A DNA stretch of 57,397 nucleotides. Source: Acidimicrobiales bacterium. Its GTDB lineage: Bacteria > Actinomycetota > Acidimicrobiia > Acidimicrobiales > VFJN01. Positions 16,409 to 24,892 of this stretch are shown piece by piece. Location of the stretch: the NCBI GenBank assembly GCA_030681555.1, contig JAUXRW010000004.1, forward strand, positions 1-57,397, read 5' to 3'. Position 1 is the stretch's first letter, and the number at the start of each line of letters is the position of its first letter. The position numbers and the translations under genes are program-made. The notes beneath the pieces are model-generated. The model saw only the letters and a list, made by a program, of their open reading frames with translations. It was not told the origin of the DNA and made no database searches.

Positions 16409-17920
16409 CTAGCCGAACCGACCGGTGACGTAGTCGCTCGTACGGCGGTCCTGCGGCGACTCGAAGACGGCGTCGGTGGGCCCGTGCTCGACGATCACCC
16501 CAGGGGTGCCCTGCTCGGCCAGGAAGAACGCGCAGCGGTCCGACACGCGCAACGCCTGCTGCATGTTGTGGGTGACGATCACGATCGTGACCTCCGGGGC
16601 GAGCTCGTGGATCGTCTCCTCGATGCGGCGTGTGGAGGTGGGGTCGAGCGCCGAGCACGGCTCGTCCATGAGCAGCACGCGAGGGCGGATGGCGAGGGCG
16701 CGAGCGATGCACAGGCGCTGCTGCTGCCCGCCGGACAGCCCTCCGCCGGGTTGGCGCAGGCGGTCCCGCACCTCGGTCCAGAGGCCGGCCTTGCTGAGGC
16801 ACGTCTCCACGAGCTCGTCCTTCTCGTCCGTGGTGGCCTTCGTGCCGGTGAGCTGCAGGCTGGCGACGACGTTGTCGTAGATCGACATCGCAGGGAACGG
16901 GTTGGGCTTCTGAAAGACCATCCCGATCTCCCGGCGGGCGTCGGTGATCTTCCGGCCGGGGTCGTAGACGTCCTGGCCGTCGAGCAGGACCTCTCCCGCC
17001 AGCGCCGCCGACGGGGTCAGCTCGTGCATCCGGTTGAGGATCCGCAGGAACGTGGACTTGCCGCACCCTGATGGACCGATCAGGGCGGTCACCTGGCTGG
17101 CCGGCATCTCGAGCGACACGCGGTCGAGCACGTTGTGGGTACCGAACCACGCCGAGATGCTGCGGGCCTCGAGCGGCGCCGGGCGCGACTGGCGCGGCTC
17201 GGTCGGGTTCGACGGACGGGACGTCGGGCGGCCGCCCCGCAGCTGCCGGAAGCGCGACGGGCGGCGCGCCTCCCGGTCCGAACCGACCGGGTTTCCGACG
17301 GTCGGCGCGCGGAACGTCAACGGCGGGCCTTCCGCCGACGGGAGCACAGGCGGGGCCGGGATCGGCTGCACCAGCGTCGGGTCATCGTGCCGCGAGAAGT
17401 CGCGGAGCTCGGGCGGATCGATGACGTCCGGATCGCTGACGAGATCGCCGACGGGGTCGCCGAGCGCATCGCCGACCGGGTCGTTGATGGGATCGCTGGC
17501 CGCGTTGACGCCCCACCCGGTGGCCGCCGGCGCAGGCCGCTGCAGGGCCTGCGGGCGGCGCAGGTTCGACGCCGCCCGTCGCGCGTCGAGAAGGCGACGG
17601 AACTCCCCGGCGTCCTCCGTTCGCACGGCGACGCCGTGGTCGCGGACCCCGGGGACTGCGAGGATCGTCCAGGCGCCGTCCCGACCGTGGTGCACCTCCT
17701 CGAGGTCGTGGAGGAGCCACTCCCACGCGATGTCGCCGTCGACGGCGGTCACGCGATCGCCGCCGAGCACGATGTCGGCCCGATGGACGGGCGCCACCAT
17801 CGGGTCCGGTCCCCCGGCGACACCGGCGACGAGCTGCACGACGGAGCCGTCGAGGAACGTGCGCGAGCCACTGCCGTGGGGCCGGGCATCGGCGGTCGAG
17901 GGCTGGTGGGGCGTGGGCAT
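16409..17920 (-). CDS. pstB: PstB phosphate ABC-transporter ATPase with long N-terminal extension
   Basis: 503 residues, twice the usual PstB length. The ABC domain occupies about 250-503: Walker A GPSGCGKST (282-290), Q-loop FQKPNPFP, signature LSGGQQQR, Walker B VLLMDEPCSALDP and H-loop VTHNMQQA, ending SDYVTGRFG as in PstB. The first about 118 residues look like a compact beta-rich domain (RADIVLGGDRVTAVDGDIAW, WLLHDLEEV, AVRTEDAGEFRRLLDARRAA), perhaps PH/GRAM-like. A Pro/Asp-rich linker with repeated DPVGD follows. AGGAG precedes the ATG by eight bases. It lies 17 bp behind the sortase-like gene and far from pstCA. Confidence 0.9.
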   Translation of the reverse strand: MPTPHQPSTADARPHGSGSRTFLDGSVVQLVAGVAGGPDPMVAPVHRADIVLGGDRVTAVDGDIAWEWLLHDLEEVHHGRDGAWTILAVPGVRDHGVAVRTEDAGEFRRLLDARRAASNLRRPQALQRPAPAATGWGVNAASDPINDPVGDALGDPVGDLVSDPDVIDPPELRDFSRHDDPTLVQPIPAPPVLPSAEGPPLTFRAPTVGNPVGSDREARRPSRFRQLRGGRPTSRPSNPTEPRQSRPAPLEARSISAWFGTHNVLDRVSLEMPASQVTALIGPSGCGKSTFLRILNRMHELTPSAALAGEVLLDGQDVYDPGRKITDARREIGMVFQKPNPFPAMSIYDNVVASLQLTGTKATTDEKDELVETCLSKAGLWTEVRDRLRQPGGGLSGGQQQRLCIARALAIRPRVLLMDEPCSALDPTSTRRIEETIHELAPEVTIVIVTHNMQQALRVSDRCAFFLAEQGTPGVIVEHGPTDAVFESPQDRRTSDYVTGRFG

Positions 17921-17937
17921 CGGCAGGCTCCTGAGGG

Positions 17938-18855
17938 TCACAGCAGGTTGGGCATCAGGCGGGCCGCCTCGCCCGAGGCGGACAGGCCTGCGAAGATCAG
18001 CGGCGGGAGGAACACGACCCACGCCTTGGCGCGGCCCCAGCGGTGCCAGGCCCAGACGGCGCCGATGGCGACGACCGTCAGCGCCTGGAGCCACAGGGCT
18101 AGCGCCCACAGCGTCCCGGTGTCGGCTCCCATGAGCTGCTCGGCCGGGGGCAGGGCCCGACTCGCCACGAGGGGAGCCGCTCCGCCGACTGCGGCCGTCA
18201 CGAGGTCGGCGTCGACGCGCAGCACCCCATCGGGCATGAAGGGACGGCCCGCCGCGGTGGCGAGGAGCAGCCGGCCCTTCCCGGGCCCAGCGGGGCCGGG
18301 CGCGGGATCGCCGTCGCTGCGACGACCTGTGACGCGGTAGTCGAACTCGCCCTGCCCGGTCGTCACGTGGATGGTGTCGCCCCGCTCGAGGGCGTCGATC
18401 TGGCGGAACGGGCCGCCGAAGGCGGCGCTGCGCCCGAGCACGACGCTCACGCCGGCCTGCCCCGGCAGCGGGGAGTCCCGACGATGGCCTGGGCCGGTGA
18501 AGAGGGCCGACGACGTCGTCCCCTCGACGATCACCTGCCGCAGCCCGATCGCCGGGATCTCCAGGTAGGCCACCGGCGTGCCCTGCGCGAGCTGGCGGCC
18601 ATCGGCCCCGACGGGACCGATCGGCGCCGTGCCGGTGGCCAGCTCGCTGCGGAACCGGTCGAACGCCCGCTGCTGCGCGGCCCGCTGCTGCAGGTTGCTC
18701 ACCACCACCAGCTGGATCACCAGGCTCGCGGAGATGACGAACACCACGACGAGCACCCCGCGGGCGAGCTGAAGGCGGGGTGGCAGCCGCGGGAGGTCGA
18801 CAGCGGTCCGTCGGGACCGCCAGAGCAGCCGGGGTGCGCTGGCGACCGCCGTCAC
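17938..18855 (-). CDS. Sortase homologue lacking catalytic His and Cys (pseudo-sortase)
   Basis: 305 residues: an N-terminal helix (34-53), a class E-like sortase domain (about 90-220) and two C-terminal helices (about 248-295). Family landmarks are clear: YLEIPAIGLRQVIVEG, TGPGHRRDSPLPGQAG, FGGPFRQIDALERGDTI, YRVTG. Where active enzymes have AGHR the sequence is LGRS (R142). Where they have TTC it is ATA (A201). Both catalytic residues are therefore missing and transpeptidation is not expected. The GTG start overlaps the stop of an LPATG protein gene (GTGA), with pstB following. A scaffold or substrate-binding role is inferred. Confidence 0.8.
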   Translation of the reverse strand: MTAVASAPRLLWRSRRTAVDLPRLPPRLQLARGVLVVVFVISASLVIQLVVVSNLQQRAAQQRAFDRFRSELATGTAPIGPVGADGRQLAQGTPVAYLEIPAIGLRQVIVEGTTSSALFTGPGHRRDSPLPGQAGVSVVLGRSAAFGGPFRQIDALERGDTIHVTTGQGEFDYRVTGRRSDGDPAPGPAGPGKGRLLLATAAGRPFMPDGVLRVDADLVTAAVGGAAPLVASRALPPAEQLMGADTGTLWALALWLQALTVVAIGAVWAWHRWGRAKAWVVFLPPLIFAGLSASGEAARLMPNLL

Positions 18856-20405
18856 CCGCGGGGTTGCTGCAACCGGGGCGAGCGCCCGAGGAGGATGGAT
18901 ACCCAACCGAAGGCGAGCATCAGCAGCGCCCACCCGACGAGCGCCGTCGCCGACGACCCGGTGGCCGGCAGGCGGCCACCGCCGGTGGTGGTCGTGCTCG
19001 TGCTGCTGGTGCTGCTGGTACCGCTGTCTGCGGTGACGGATACCGAGGCCCGGATCGTCCGCGCTCGGCCGGCGGCATCCGTGCCGGTGAGGACGAGCTG
19101 GTGCGGCCCGACGGGCACGCTGCTTGGCATCGTGAAGGCGCCCGCCACCAGCCCGCTCGCGTCTGCGGTCAACGTGCCGAGGGCGATCGGGTCGGAGTTC
19201 AGCACCCCGTTGATCACCGCGCCGGGCTGCCACCCGGTGGACGAGATCGTGATCTGCCCGCCCGCTGCCACCGACGAGGTGATCGTCGTACCGGCCGGCA
19301 CGCAGGTGTCGCTCGACCCGGTGCTGGTCGAGGTGGTCGATGCAACCGAGCAGTCGGGCGCCGTCGTCGAGGTCGACGTGGTCGACGACGTCGAGGAGGT
19401 CGACGAGCTCGTGGTCGAGCTGGTCGTCGAGGTCGGCTCGGTCGTCGAGGTCGTGCTGACCGGCGTGCTCGTGGAGGTCGTGGTGTCCACGGTCGTCGAC
19501 GTCGTGGTCGCCCCCGCTGTGGTGGACGTGGTCGTGGCGGCCGCCGTCGTGGAGGTGGTGCTCGCCGGCGAGGTGGTCGACGTCGTGACGCCCGTCGTCG
19601 ACGTCGTGGTGGGAGCCGTCGTCGACGTGGTGGTGCCTCCCGCGGTGGTGGAGGTGGTCGAGCCGGGAGCGACGGTCGACGTCGTCGAGCCGGGCGCCGA
19701 GGTGGAGGTGGTGCCCGGCGCCGTGGTGGTGGTGGTGGCGCCGGCGTCGACGGTCCAGGTCACGCCGGCCGGCTCGTCCCCCGGTGCCGTCACGACGGTC
19801 ATCTGCGCGTTCCAGTACTTGTCGAGCTGTGTCGGGGAGGCCGACGTTCCGATCGTGCAGGCGATCCCCACGTTGTACGCACCGGCCGGGATGTCGCCGG
19901 GCGAGAACACCCCCAGGCTGAACGCGGGGATGTTCACGATCGGGCCGGGGCCCCCAGTGGTGGAGGCGTTGGCGGTCTGCACGTCGACGTAGCCCGTCGA
20001 GGTCACGGTGTAGAGCGGCTGCCGGAACCCGGCCGCACCGAGGCCGGTGGGAAGGGGTCCCGACGATCCGAACCTCAGCGTGTCCGGCGCGACGGCCTCG
20101 GGCACCATGTAGCTCTGGACGCGGTAGTCGTCGTTCGCGCTGTCGCCGGTGCACGCCGCTCCAGTCGGCAGCTCGAGGCTGAAGGGCGTGGCGCTGCCCC
20201 CGCTCGTGAGCGGCTGTCCGGGAGAGGCATCCTCCGGTGGCGTGACGATCTGGGCGGCACCGCCGCTCCTGGCTGCGCCGGCTTCGGGGAGCCCCGACGA
20301 CGACATGCCCCACCCGGTGATCGCGAGCGCGACGGCGCAGAGCATGGCGAACATCCGTGTGGCCATCCGGGCCTGGCGTCTCCAGATCGGGTCGTGGATG
20401 CTCAT
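18852..20405 (-). CDS. Secreted LPATG protein: DYRVQSYMVP domain on a Thr-rich stalk
   Basis: 517 residues. Signal peptide about 12-46, then the shared domain at 73-220 (GAACTGDSANDDYRVQSYMV, GFRQPLY, GPGPIVNIPAF, PGDIPAGAYNVGIACTIG, DKYWNAQMTV). Residues 224-349 are an extreme Thr/Ser stalk. A second beta region follows (GQITISSTGWQPGAVINGVL...GPHQLVLTGTDAAGRARTI). The C-terminus is LPATG, a helix (SSATALVGWALLMLAFGWVSI) and a basic tail, a sortase-type sorting signal. GGAGG precedes the ATG. It is coupled to the pseudo-sortase by GTGA; no active sortase gene is in the window. Confidence 0.8.
   Translation of the reverse strand: MSIHDPIWRRQARMATRMFAMLCAVALAITGWGMSSSGLPEAGAARSGGAAQIVTPPEDASPGQPLTSGGSATPFSLELPTGAACTGDSANDDYRVQSYMVPEAVAPDTLRFGSSGPLPTGLGAAGFRQPLYTVTSTGYVDVQTANASTTGGPGPIVNIPAFSLGVFSPGDIPAGAYNVGIACTIGTSASPTQLDKYWNAQMTVVTAPGDEPAGVTWTVDAGATTTTTAPGTTSTSAPGSTTSTVAPGSTTSTTAGGTTTSTTAPTTTSTTGVTTSTTSPASTTSTTAAATTTSTTAGATTTSTTVDTTTSTSTPVSTTSTTEPTSTTSSTTSSSTSSTSSTTSTSTTAPDCSVASTTSTSTGSSDTCVPAGTTITSSVAAGGQITISSTGWQPGAVINGVLNSDPIALGTLTADASGLVAGAFTMPSSVPVGPHQLVLTGTDAAGRARTIRASVSVTADSGTSSTSSTSTTTTGGGRLPATGSSATALVGWALLMLAFGWVSILLGRSPRLQQPRG
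19359..19736 (-). repeat. Thr/Ser-rich low-complexity tract (surface stalk)
   Basis: Encodes residues 224-349 of the LPATG protein, built from short variants of TTSTT, TTTST and GSTTSTV. On the plus strand it reads as repeated gtcgtc/gtggtc triplets. Such tracts usually act as extended, glycosylatable spacers that lift a domain beyond the cell wall. Confidence 0.7.
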
Positions 20406-20469
20406 CGTTCCTCCGGGGTTGCGGGGATCGACGCGGCGGACGCCGTCGTCGGGGACATGCCGGGCCGGC

Positions 20470-21453
20470 TCATCGACGCTCCGCGAGTCGCGGCGGGCGA
20501 GCCAAGAGCACGGCCATGCGACCGAACAGGAGGAGGAGGACGGCCCAGATCACGAGGGCCGTCGTCGAGCTGCCCGTCAGGGGAAGGGACCCGACCGTGC
20601 TCATGACGGACGTGCCCGACGGCGATCCGCCGGTCGGGGCGTTGGTCACCGTCGTGGAGGACGAAGCCGTCGTGGTGGACGTGGAGGAGGTGGTCGCCCC
20701 GCCGGCCGTGGTCGAGGTGCTGGACGAGCTCGACGTCGTCGAGGCGCCTCCGGCGGTGGTCGAGGTCGTAGTCGGCGGGTCGTCGCTCGCCGTCCAGGTC
20801 ACCCCGGCCGGTGCATCGGCGGCGGACTCGACGACGGTGAGCTGCGTGTTCCAGTACTTGTCGAGCTGGGTCGCCGACGCCGGGCCCAGCGTGCAGGCGA
20901 TGCCGATGTTGTACGTGCCTGCAGGGATATCACCGAGGACGAAGACACCCTCGGGCCCCACGGCGAACGTGGGGATGTTGACGACGGGTCCGGGCCCGCC
21001 GTCGACCGAGGCGTCGGACGTCTGGGCGTTGACGAAGGCTGACGACGTCTCCTGGTACAGCGGCTGCCGGTACGGCTCGTCGCGAAAGCCGGACGGGATC
21101 GGGCCGAGCTCGCCGAAGGTTAGCGTGCTGGGCTCGACCGAGCCGGGCACCATGTAGCTCTGCACCCGGTAGTCGTCGTTGGCGCTGTCGCCGGTGCACG
21201 CGGCGCCGGTGGGGAGGAGCAACGTGAACGGCGTGGCGCTGCCGCCGCTGGTGAGGGGCTGCCCGGCCGCGGTGGACCCCTCGGGAGCGATCACCTGGGC
21301 CCCTCCGCCGTCCACGGCGGCGGCGGAGGCCTCGGGCGCCCACACCCCCGCGATGGTCAGCGCGGTCAGCAGGAGCATGACGGCAGACCCTGCGGCGGCG
21401 AGCCGGGCCGCCGCACCGCTCGCGCGTCGAAGGGTCGGATGGTGCACGGTCAT
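20470..21453 (-). CDS. Secreted LPLTG protein with DYRVQSYMVP domain
   Basis: 327 residues. Signal peptide about 13-45 (AARLAAAGSAVMLLLTALTI to ASAAA), shared domain about 71-220 (GAACTGDSANDDYRVQSYMV, PYRQPLY, GPGPVVNIPTF, GDIPAGTYNIGIACTLGP, DKYWNTQLTV). A Thr/Ser stalk of about 65 residues follows, then a sorting signal: LPLTG, helix (TALVIWAVLLLLFGRMAVLL), basic tail. It is close to the 517-aa neighbour in the shared domain, so the pair probably arose by tandem duplication. The ATG overlaps the preceding stop (ATGA). A 64-bp gap separates it from the next gene. Confidence 0.8.
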   Translation of the reverse strand: MTVHHPTLRRASGAAARLAAAGSAVMLLLTALTIAGVWAPEASAAAVDGGGAQVIAPEGSTAAGQPLTSGGSATPFTLLLPTGAACTGDSANDDYRVQSYMVPGSVEPSTLTFGELGPIPSGFRDEPYRQPLYQETSSAFVNAQTSDASVDGGPGPVVNIPTFAVGPEGVFVLGDIPAGTYNIGIACTLGPASATQLDKYWNTQLTVVESAADAPAGVTWTASDDPPTTTSTTAGGASTTSSSSSTSTTAGGATTSSTSTTTASSSTTVTNAPTGGSPSGTSVMSTVGSLPLTGSSTTALVIWAVLLLLFGRMAVLLARPPRLAERR

Positions 21454-22211
21454 CGGTCCTCCAGGGACGGGCGGGGGGTGGGTTGCGAGCGGGAGTCGGC
21501 ACGGGGTCGGCGAGTGCGCTGGACGAGCACGGCCAAAGCGACGGCGCCGGCACCGGCACCGGCAAGGAGCGCGCTCGTGCTGAGCCCCGTGCTCGACGTG
21601 GGGCCCTCCACGTCGAGCACCCGCCACCGCACCTGGGCAGGCTCGTCTGTCGCGGTCTCGCTCACGACCAGCCCGGTGTCCCAGACGGTGACGACCTCGT
21701 TCAGGAGCGTGCACGCGATGCCGATGTGGTAGCGGCCGGGCGGGAGGTCCCCGGGTTGGTACACCCCGAAGCTGAAGGCGGGCAGGTTGATGATCGGGCC
21801 CGGTTCGTCGGGCGCTTCCGCGTCCGCTGTCTGAGCACTGACGAAGGAGTTCGTGTTCGTGTCGAAGAGGGGTTCGCGGAAGGTCTCGTAGGTCCCGAAG
21901 GAAGCCGGCGCGGGGCCGAGGCCGTCGTAGGTGATCGTCGCCGGGTCGACCGACGCCGGCACCATGTAGCTGTTGACGCGGTAGCCGTCGTCCGGGCTGT
22001 CGCCAGGGCACTCGGGCCTTCCCGGGATGTCCACCTCGAACGGCGTGCTGCTCCCGCCCTCGGTCGGGCTGACCTGGAGACGACCGCCGTTGCGCGCTTC
22101 CTGCGCCCCGGCCGGAGACCCCCCCAGGGTGAGAGCGGCGGCCAGGGCAGCGGCGACGACGGACGCGCCTGCGCAGCGGCGACCTGGTGATCTGGGGACG
22201 GCGAACGTCAC
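21450..22211 (-). CDS. Secreted membrane-anchored protein with divergent DYRVQSYMVP domain
   Basis: 253 residues. Signal peptide about 10-37 (ASVVAAALAAALTLGGSPAGAQ), shared domain about 50-200 (PECPGDSPDDGYRVNSYMVP, FREPLFD, GPIINLPAFSFGVYQPGD, GRYHIGIACTLL). A C-terminal helix (LSTSALLAGAGAGAVALAVL) and an Arg-rich tail follow. It lacks the Thr stalk and LPXTG and is the most diverged of the four copies. Its GTG start overlaps the stop of the giant PstS-like gene (GTGA). Confidence 0.75.
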   Translation of the reverse strand: MTFAVPRSPGRRCAGASVVAAALAAALTLGGSPAGAQEARNGGRLQVSPTEGGSSTPFEVDIPGRPECPGDSPDDGYRVNSYMVPASVDPATITYDGLGPAPASFGTYETFREPLFDTNTNSFVSAQTADAEAPDEPGPIINLPAFSFGVYQPGDLPPGRYHIGIACTLLNEVVTVWDTGLVVSETATDEPAQVRWRVLDVEGPTSSTGLSTSALLAGAGAGAVALAVLVQRTRRPRADSRSQPTPRPSLEDR

Positions 22212-24892
22212 GCGGGCACCCCTCTGTCCGTGCTGCTGCCAGGGATCGCCCGGCGCGGGCGCTTCGTGATCTCGACGGTGCCCAGACCGGACAGCAGTGC
22301 GATGGCGGCGAGGACCGGGAGGACGAAGCGGTTGCCCGCCAGCGCGACGATCGGGGTCACGAGCTTGGCCAACGTGGAGGGCGCGGGCGGCTCGACGACG
22401 GGCGAGGAGCTCACCGGCGTGAAGGCCGTCGCGCCGCCGGGCGCGACGAACCCTCCGGCGGACGAGGAGAAGGACTCGTCCGCCGGGAAGGCGGTGTCGA
22501 ACGAGGTCGGTGAGCCGTCGGGCGCCGTCCCGCCGGGCCCGTCGGCAGGAGGCGGAGTGGCCGTCAGCTCGCGCACCTGACGGGCTGCCGCGGCCGCCTG
22601 TGCCCGGAGGACTGCGGGCAGTGGGGTGTAGCCGGGCGGCAGCTGACCCAGCTCCCGCCCGGCCACCTGGCCGGGTCCGGCGGCGTGGTCGAGGAAGGCG
22701 GCGTAGTCCGTGCGGGCGGCGGCGTCCTGCGTGAGCGGGGCGATGGCGGCGTAGGCGAGCACGCTGAGGGGGTACGCACCGGGGGCCGGCGCGGTGGCCA
22801 CCGGCTCGAGCACCGAGGTCCCCTCGCGCACGGTCATGGCCGCTACGCCGGCCGTGAGGCCGGGCTCGTCGGGGGCCACGAAGGTGCGGGCGTCGCCGTC
22901 GTCGCCGGCCCGGCTGAGGCGAGCCGTCTGCACCCCGTACTGCACGGCGGACGCAGAATCGGTCACGGACAGCATCGTGCGGTTGCCCAGCAGCTGTGGC
23001 CCGCCGACGCGGTAGACCTTGTCCGCCGTGAGGGCGAAGGTGTCGAGGCTCGTCCTCGACCCGTCGTCTGCGGCTCGGGTGAGTCGAGCGGAATCGCGAA
23101 GACTCTGCGTGTACGGGAGCCAGTCGGTGCCGCACAGCGGGGGCGGCTTGACCACGCCACCGGGCCCCTGCGGCGGCGCCTCGTAGCAGTAGGGGTCGCT
23201 CTTGGGGAACTGCTCGGGCACCGGATCACCGAAGGCCGAGCCCGTGCTGTTGCTCGCCGCGACGGTTGCGTAGGCAGGGTTCACCTGCATGCCCCACTCG
23301 TCGGCCTTCCCGTCCAGCCATGCCTTCGCCTCCGGGTCGGCGAAGATCCACTCCCATACCTGGACAGCGACGTCCGAGCTGCGCGAGGGCATCACCAGGC
23401 CACCGAAGTTCTTGCCGCCGTTCTCCAGCAGCTCGAACTCGGGATTGAAGCGGAGGAAGTCCGGATCGAGCCCGAGGTGCGGAGGGTTCTCGACGACCCA
23501 GTCGTACGGGGGGGACGAGGAGCCGACCGCCGTCTGCTGCCGGTAGGACTGCGTCAGGAGCTTGGCGACGAGCCGGGGCGTGAGGTTGAGCTCGGCCACG
23601 CGAACGCCGCGCAGGAGCTCCGATTCCGGGCCGGCGTCCGGTCGGGGACTGCGCTCGACGTTGAAGCCGATGACCGTGGCCGAGAGCGTGATCGGCGCGT
23701 AGACGATGGGGTTGTCGGGCGTGACCGTCGACGGGTCGATGGCGCGGGACACCACGACCATCCCCGGTCCGCCGGGCACCCCGCTCTGGAGCTGCTGGCG
23801 CGCGTTGGAGTCGCCAACGGTCCCGTAGGCGTACGGCGGCAGACCGGGCGTCGAGCACAGCTTCTGCTGCCAGCTGGTGACGGCGGGCACGGGGAGCTCG
23901 TTGCCGGAGATGCGGCGTTGCTCGGCCGCGAGGTCGCAGCTGCTGTCGATGGGCGTGAAGTCGAGCGGCACGGCGATGCGGTGCTGCCAGGCCGCCGGCG
24001 ACAGCGGAGACGTGAACACCCCCGACGCGCCGGCCACCGGCGTGCCCTCGTTCTCTGCGGCAGGATCGCCGCGCGGCACGATCACGAGCCAGCAGCGGGG
24101 GGCCTTCGGCGCCGCGCCCGCCACGGGCTGCACCTTCATGCCGCAGCCCAGCCCGGTCGACTCCAGCCCCGTGGTGACCTCGAACAGCTCGGCGCCCTTC
24201 CCGTCCCGGCCCGTCCGACCACCCGGGATCTCGTTGGTCGTGATCGAGTTGAAGTACGGGTTGAGCCAGTAGTTCCCGCCGACGATCGACGGGTTGAAGG
24301 CAGGGTCGTAGTGGGCGTTCACGACAGTGCCGTCGACCGCGCGGAACGGCTTCCACAGGTAGCCAGTGGTGTCCTCGGCGAACCCGTCGGCCTCGTCGAA
24401 GCTCGGGTAGCCCTCCCGCGAGATCACCCGTTCGAGCGCGAGTCCGCCGCCAGGAAAGAGGCTCCCGCTCCGACCCCCGTACACCGCGTCGCTGGCCCCT
24501 TGCACACACTGCTCGGGGGGCGGGCCGGGGTTCGTCGGGTTGGTGCCGTCGTCGTCGCCCCAGCACTGCATGAGCTGCAGGTAGTGGCCGCTGAACGGGG
24601 AGGGCGATCGCAGGGTGGGGACGCCTCCCGCCCAGGTGACGGAGACCGCCTGGTTGACCAGGTCCTGGGTCTGGTTGACGGTCACTCGCAAGGCAGCGAA
24701 GGGACCCGACCCGCTCACCGTCACCTGCGACTCGGTCGGCGGCAGCGACGTGTCGACTCCCGCGCTGCCGGCGGTGGGCTCCGCCGCCGTGCCAGGGGCG
24801 GCGAGCGACGCGGCCCCCGCCACCGCCAGGAGGACCAGCGCGACGGGTCGGACCCGTGACCGGCGACGGTCGACACGAAGGCGGGGCCGCAT
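22208..24892 (-). CDS. Giant PstS-like substrate-binding protein with C-terminal membrane anchor
   Basis: 894 residues. Signal peptide about 17-37, long extracellular region, Pro/Thr-rich stretch about 790-850, C-terminal helix (FVLPVLAAIALLSGLGTVEI) and basic tail. PBP-like elements resemble PstS: VYAPITLSATVIGFNVERSP, ELNLTPRLVAKLLTQSY, EFELLENGG, and AYPLSVLAYAAIAPL near the end, matching YPLSSYSYF of PstS. The first 250 residues contain cysteine pairs (MQCWGDDD, PEQCVQ) and a Trp/Tyr-rich segment without clear family. TGATG links it to pstS. A surface receptor feeding Pst is a reasonable inference. Confidence 0.7.
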   Translation of the reverse strand: MRPRLRVDRRRSRVRPVALVLLAVAGAASLAAPGTAAEPTAGSAGVDTSLPPTESQVTVSGSGPFAALRVTVNQTQDLVNQAVSVTWAGGVPTLRSPSPFSGHYLQLMQCWGDDDGTNPTNPGPPPEQCVQGASDAVYGGRSGSLFPGGGLALERVISREGYPSFDEADGFAEDTTGYLWKPFRAVDGTVVNAHYDPAFNPSIVGGNYWLNPYFNSITTNEIPGGRTGRDGKGAELFEVTTGLESTGLGCGMKVQPVAGAAPKAPRCWLVIVPRGDPAAENEGTPVAGASGVFTSPLSPAAWQHRIAVPLDFTPIDSSCDLAAEQRRISGNELPVPAVTSWQQKLCSTPGLPPYAYGTVGDSNARQQLQSGVPGGPGMVVVSRAIDPSTVTPDNPIVYAPITLSATVIGFNVERSPRPDAGPESELLRGVRVAELNLTPRLVAKLLTQSYRQQTAVGSSSPPYDWVVENPPHLGLDPDFLRFNPEFELLENGGKNFGGLVMPSRSSDVAVQVWEWIFADPEAKAWLDGKADEWGMQVNPAYATVAASNSTGSAFGDPVPEQFPKSDPYCYEAPPQGPGGVVKPPPLCGTDWLPYTQSLRDSARLTRAADDGSRTSLDTFALTADKVYRVGGPQLLGNRTMLSVTDSASAVQYGVQTARLSRAGDDGDARTFVAPDEPGLTAGVAAMTVREGTSVLEPVATAPAPGAYPLSVLAYAAIAPLTQDAAARTDYAAFLDHAAGPGQVAGRELGQLPPGYTPLPAVLRAQAAAAARQVRELTATPPPADGPGGTAPDGSPTSFDTAFPADESFSSSAGGFVAPGGATAFTPVSSSPVVEPPAPSTLAKLVTPIVALAGNRFVLPVLAAIALLSGLGTVEITKRPRRAIPGSSTDRGVPA

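Noticed and set aside
19359-19736. Possible DNA-level regulatory repeat
   Set aside because: The triplet pattern is fully explained by Thr/Ser codons of a surface stalk.
18780-20606. Very Arg/Gly-rich plus-strand frame of 608 codons
   Set aside because: Complement of the Thr-rich stalk gene; no start context or domain.
22685-24859. 724-codon plus-strand open frame
   Set aside because: Antisense shadow of the giant PstS-like gene; Arg/Gly/His-rich composition and no family motifs.
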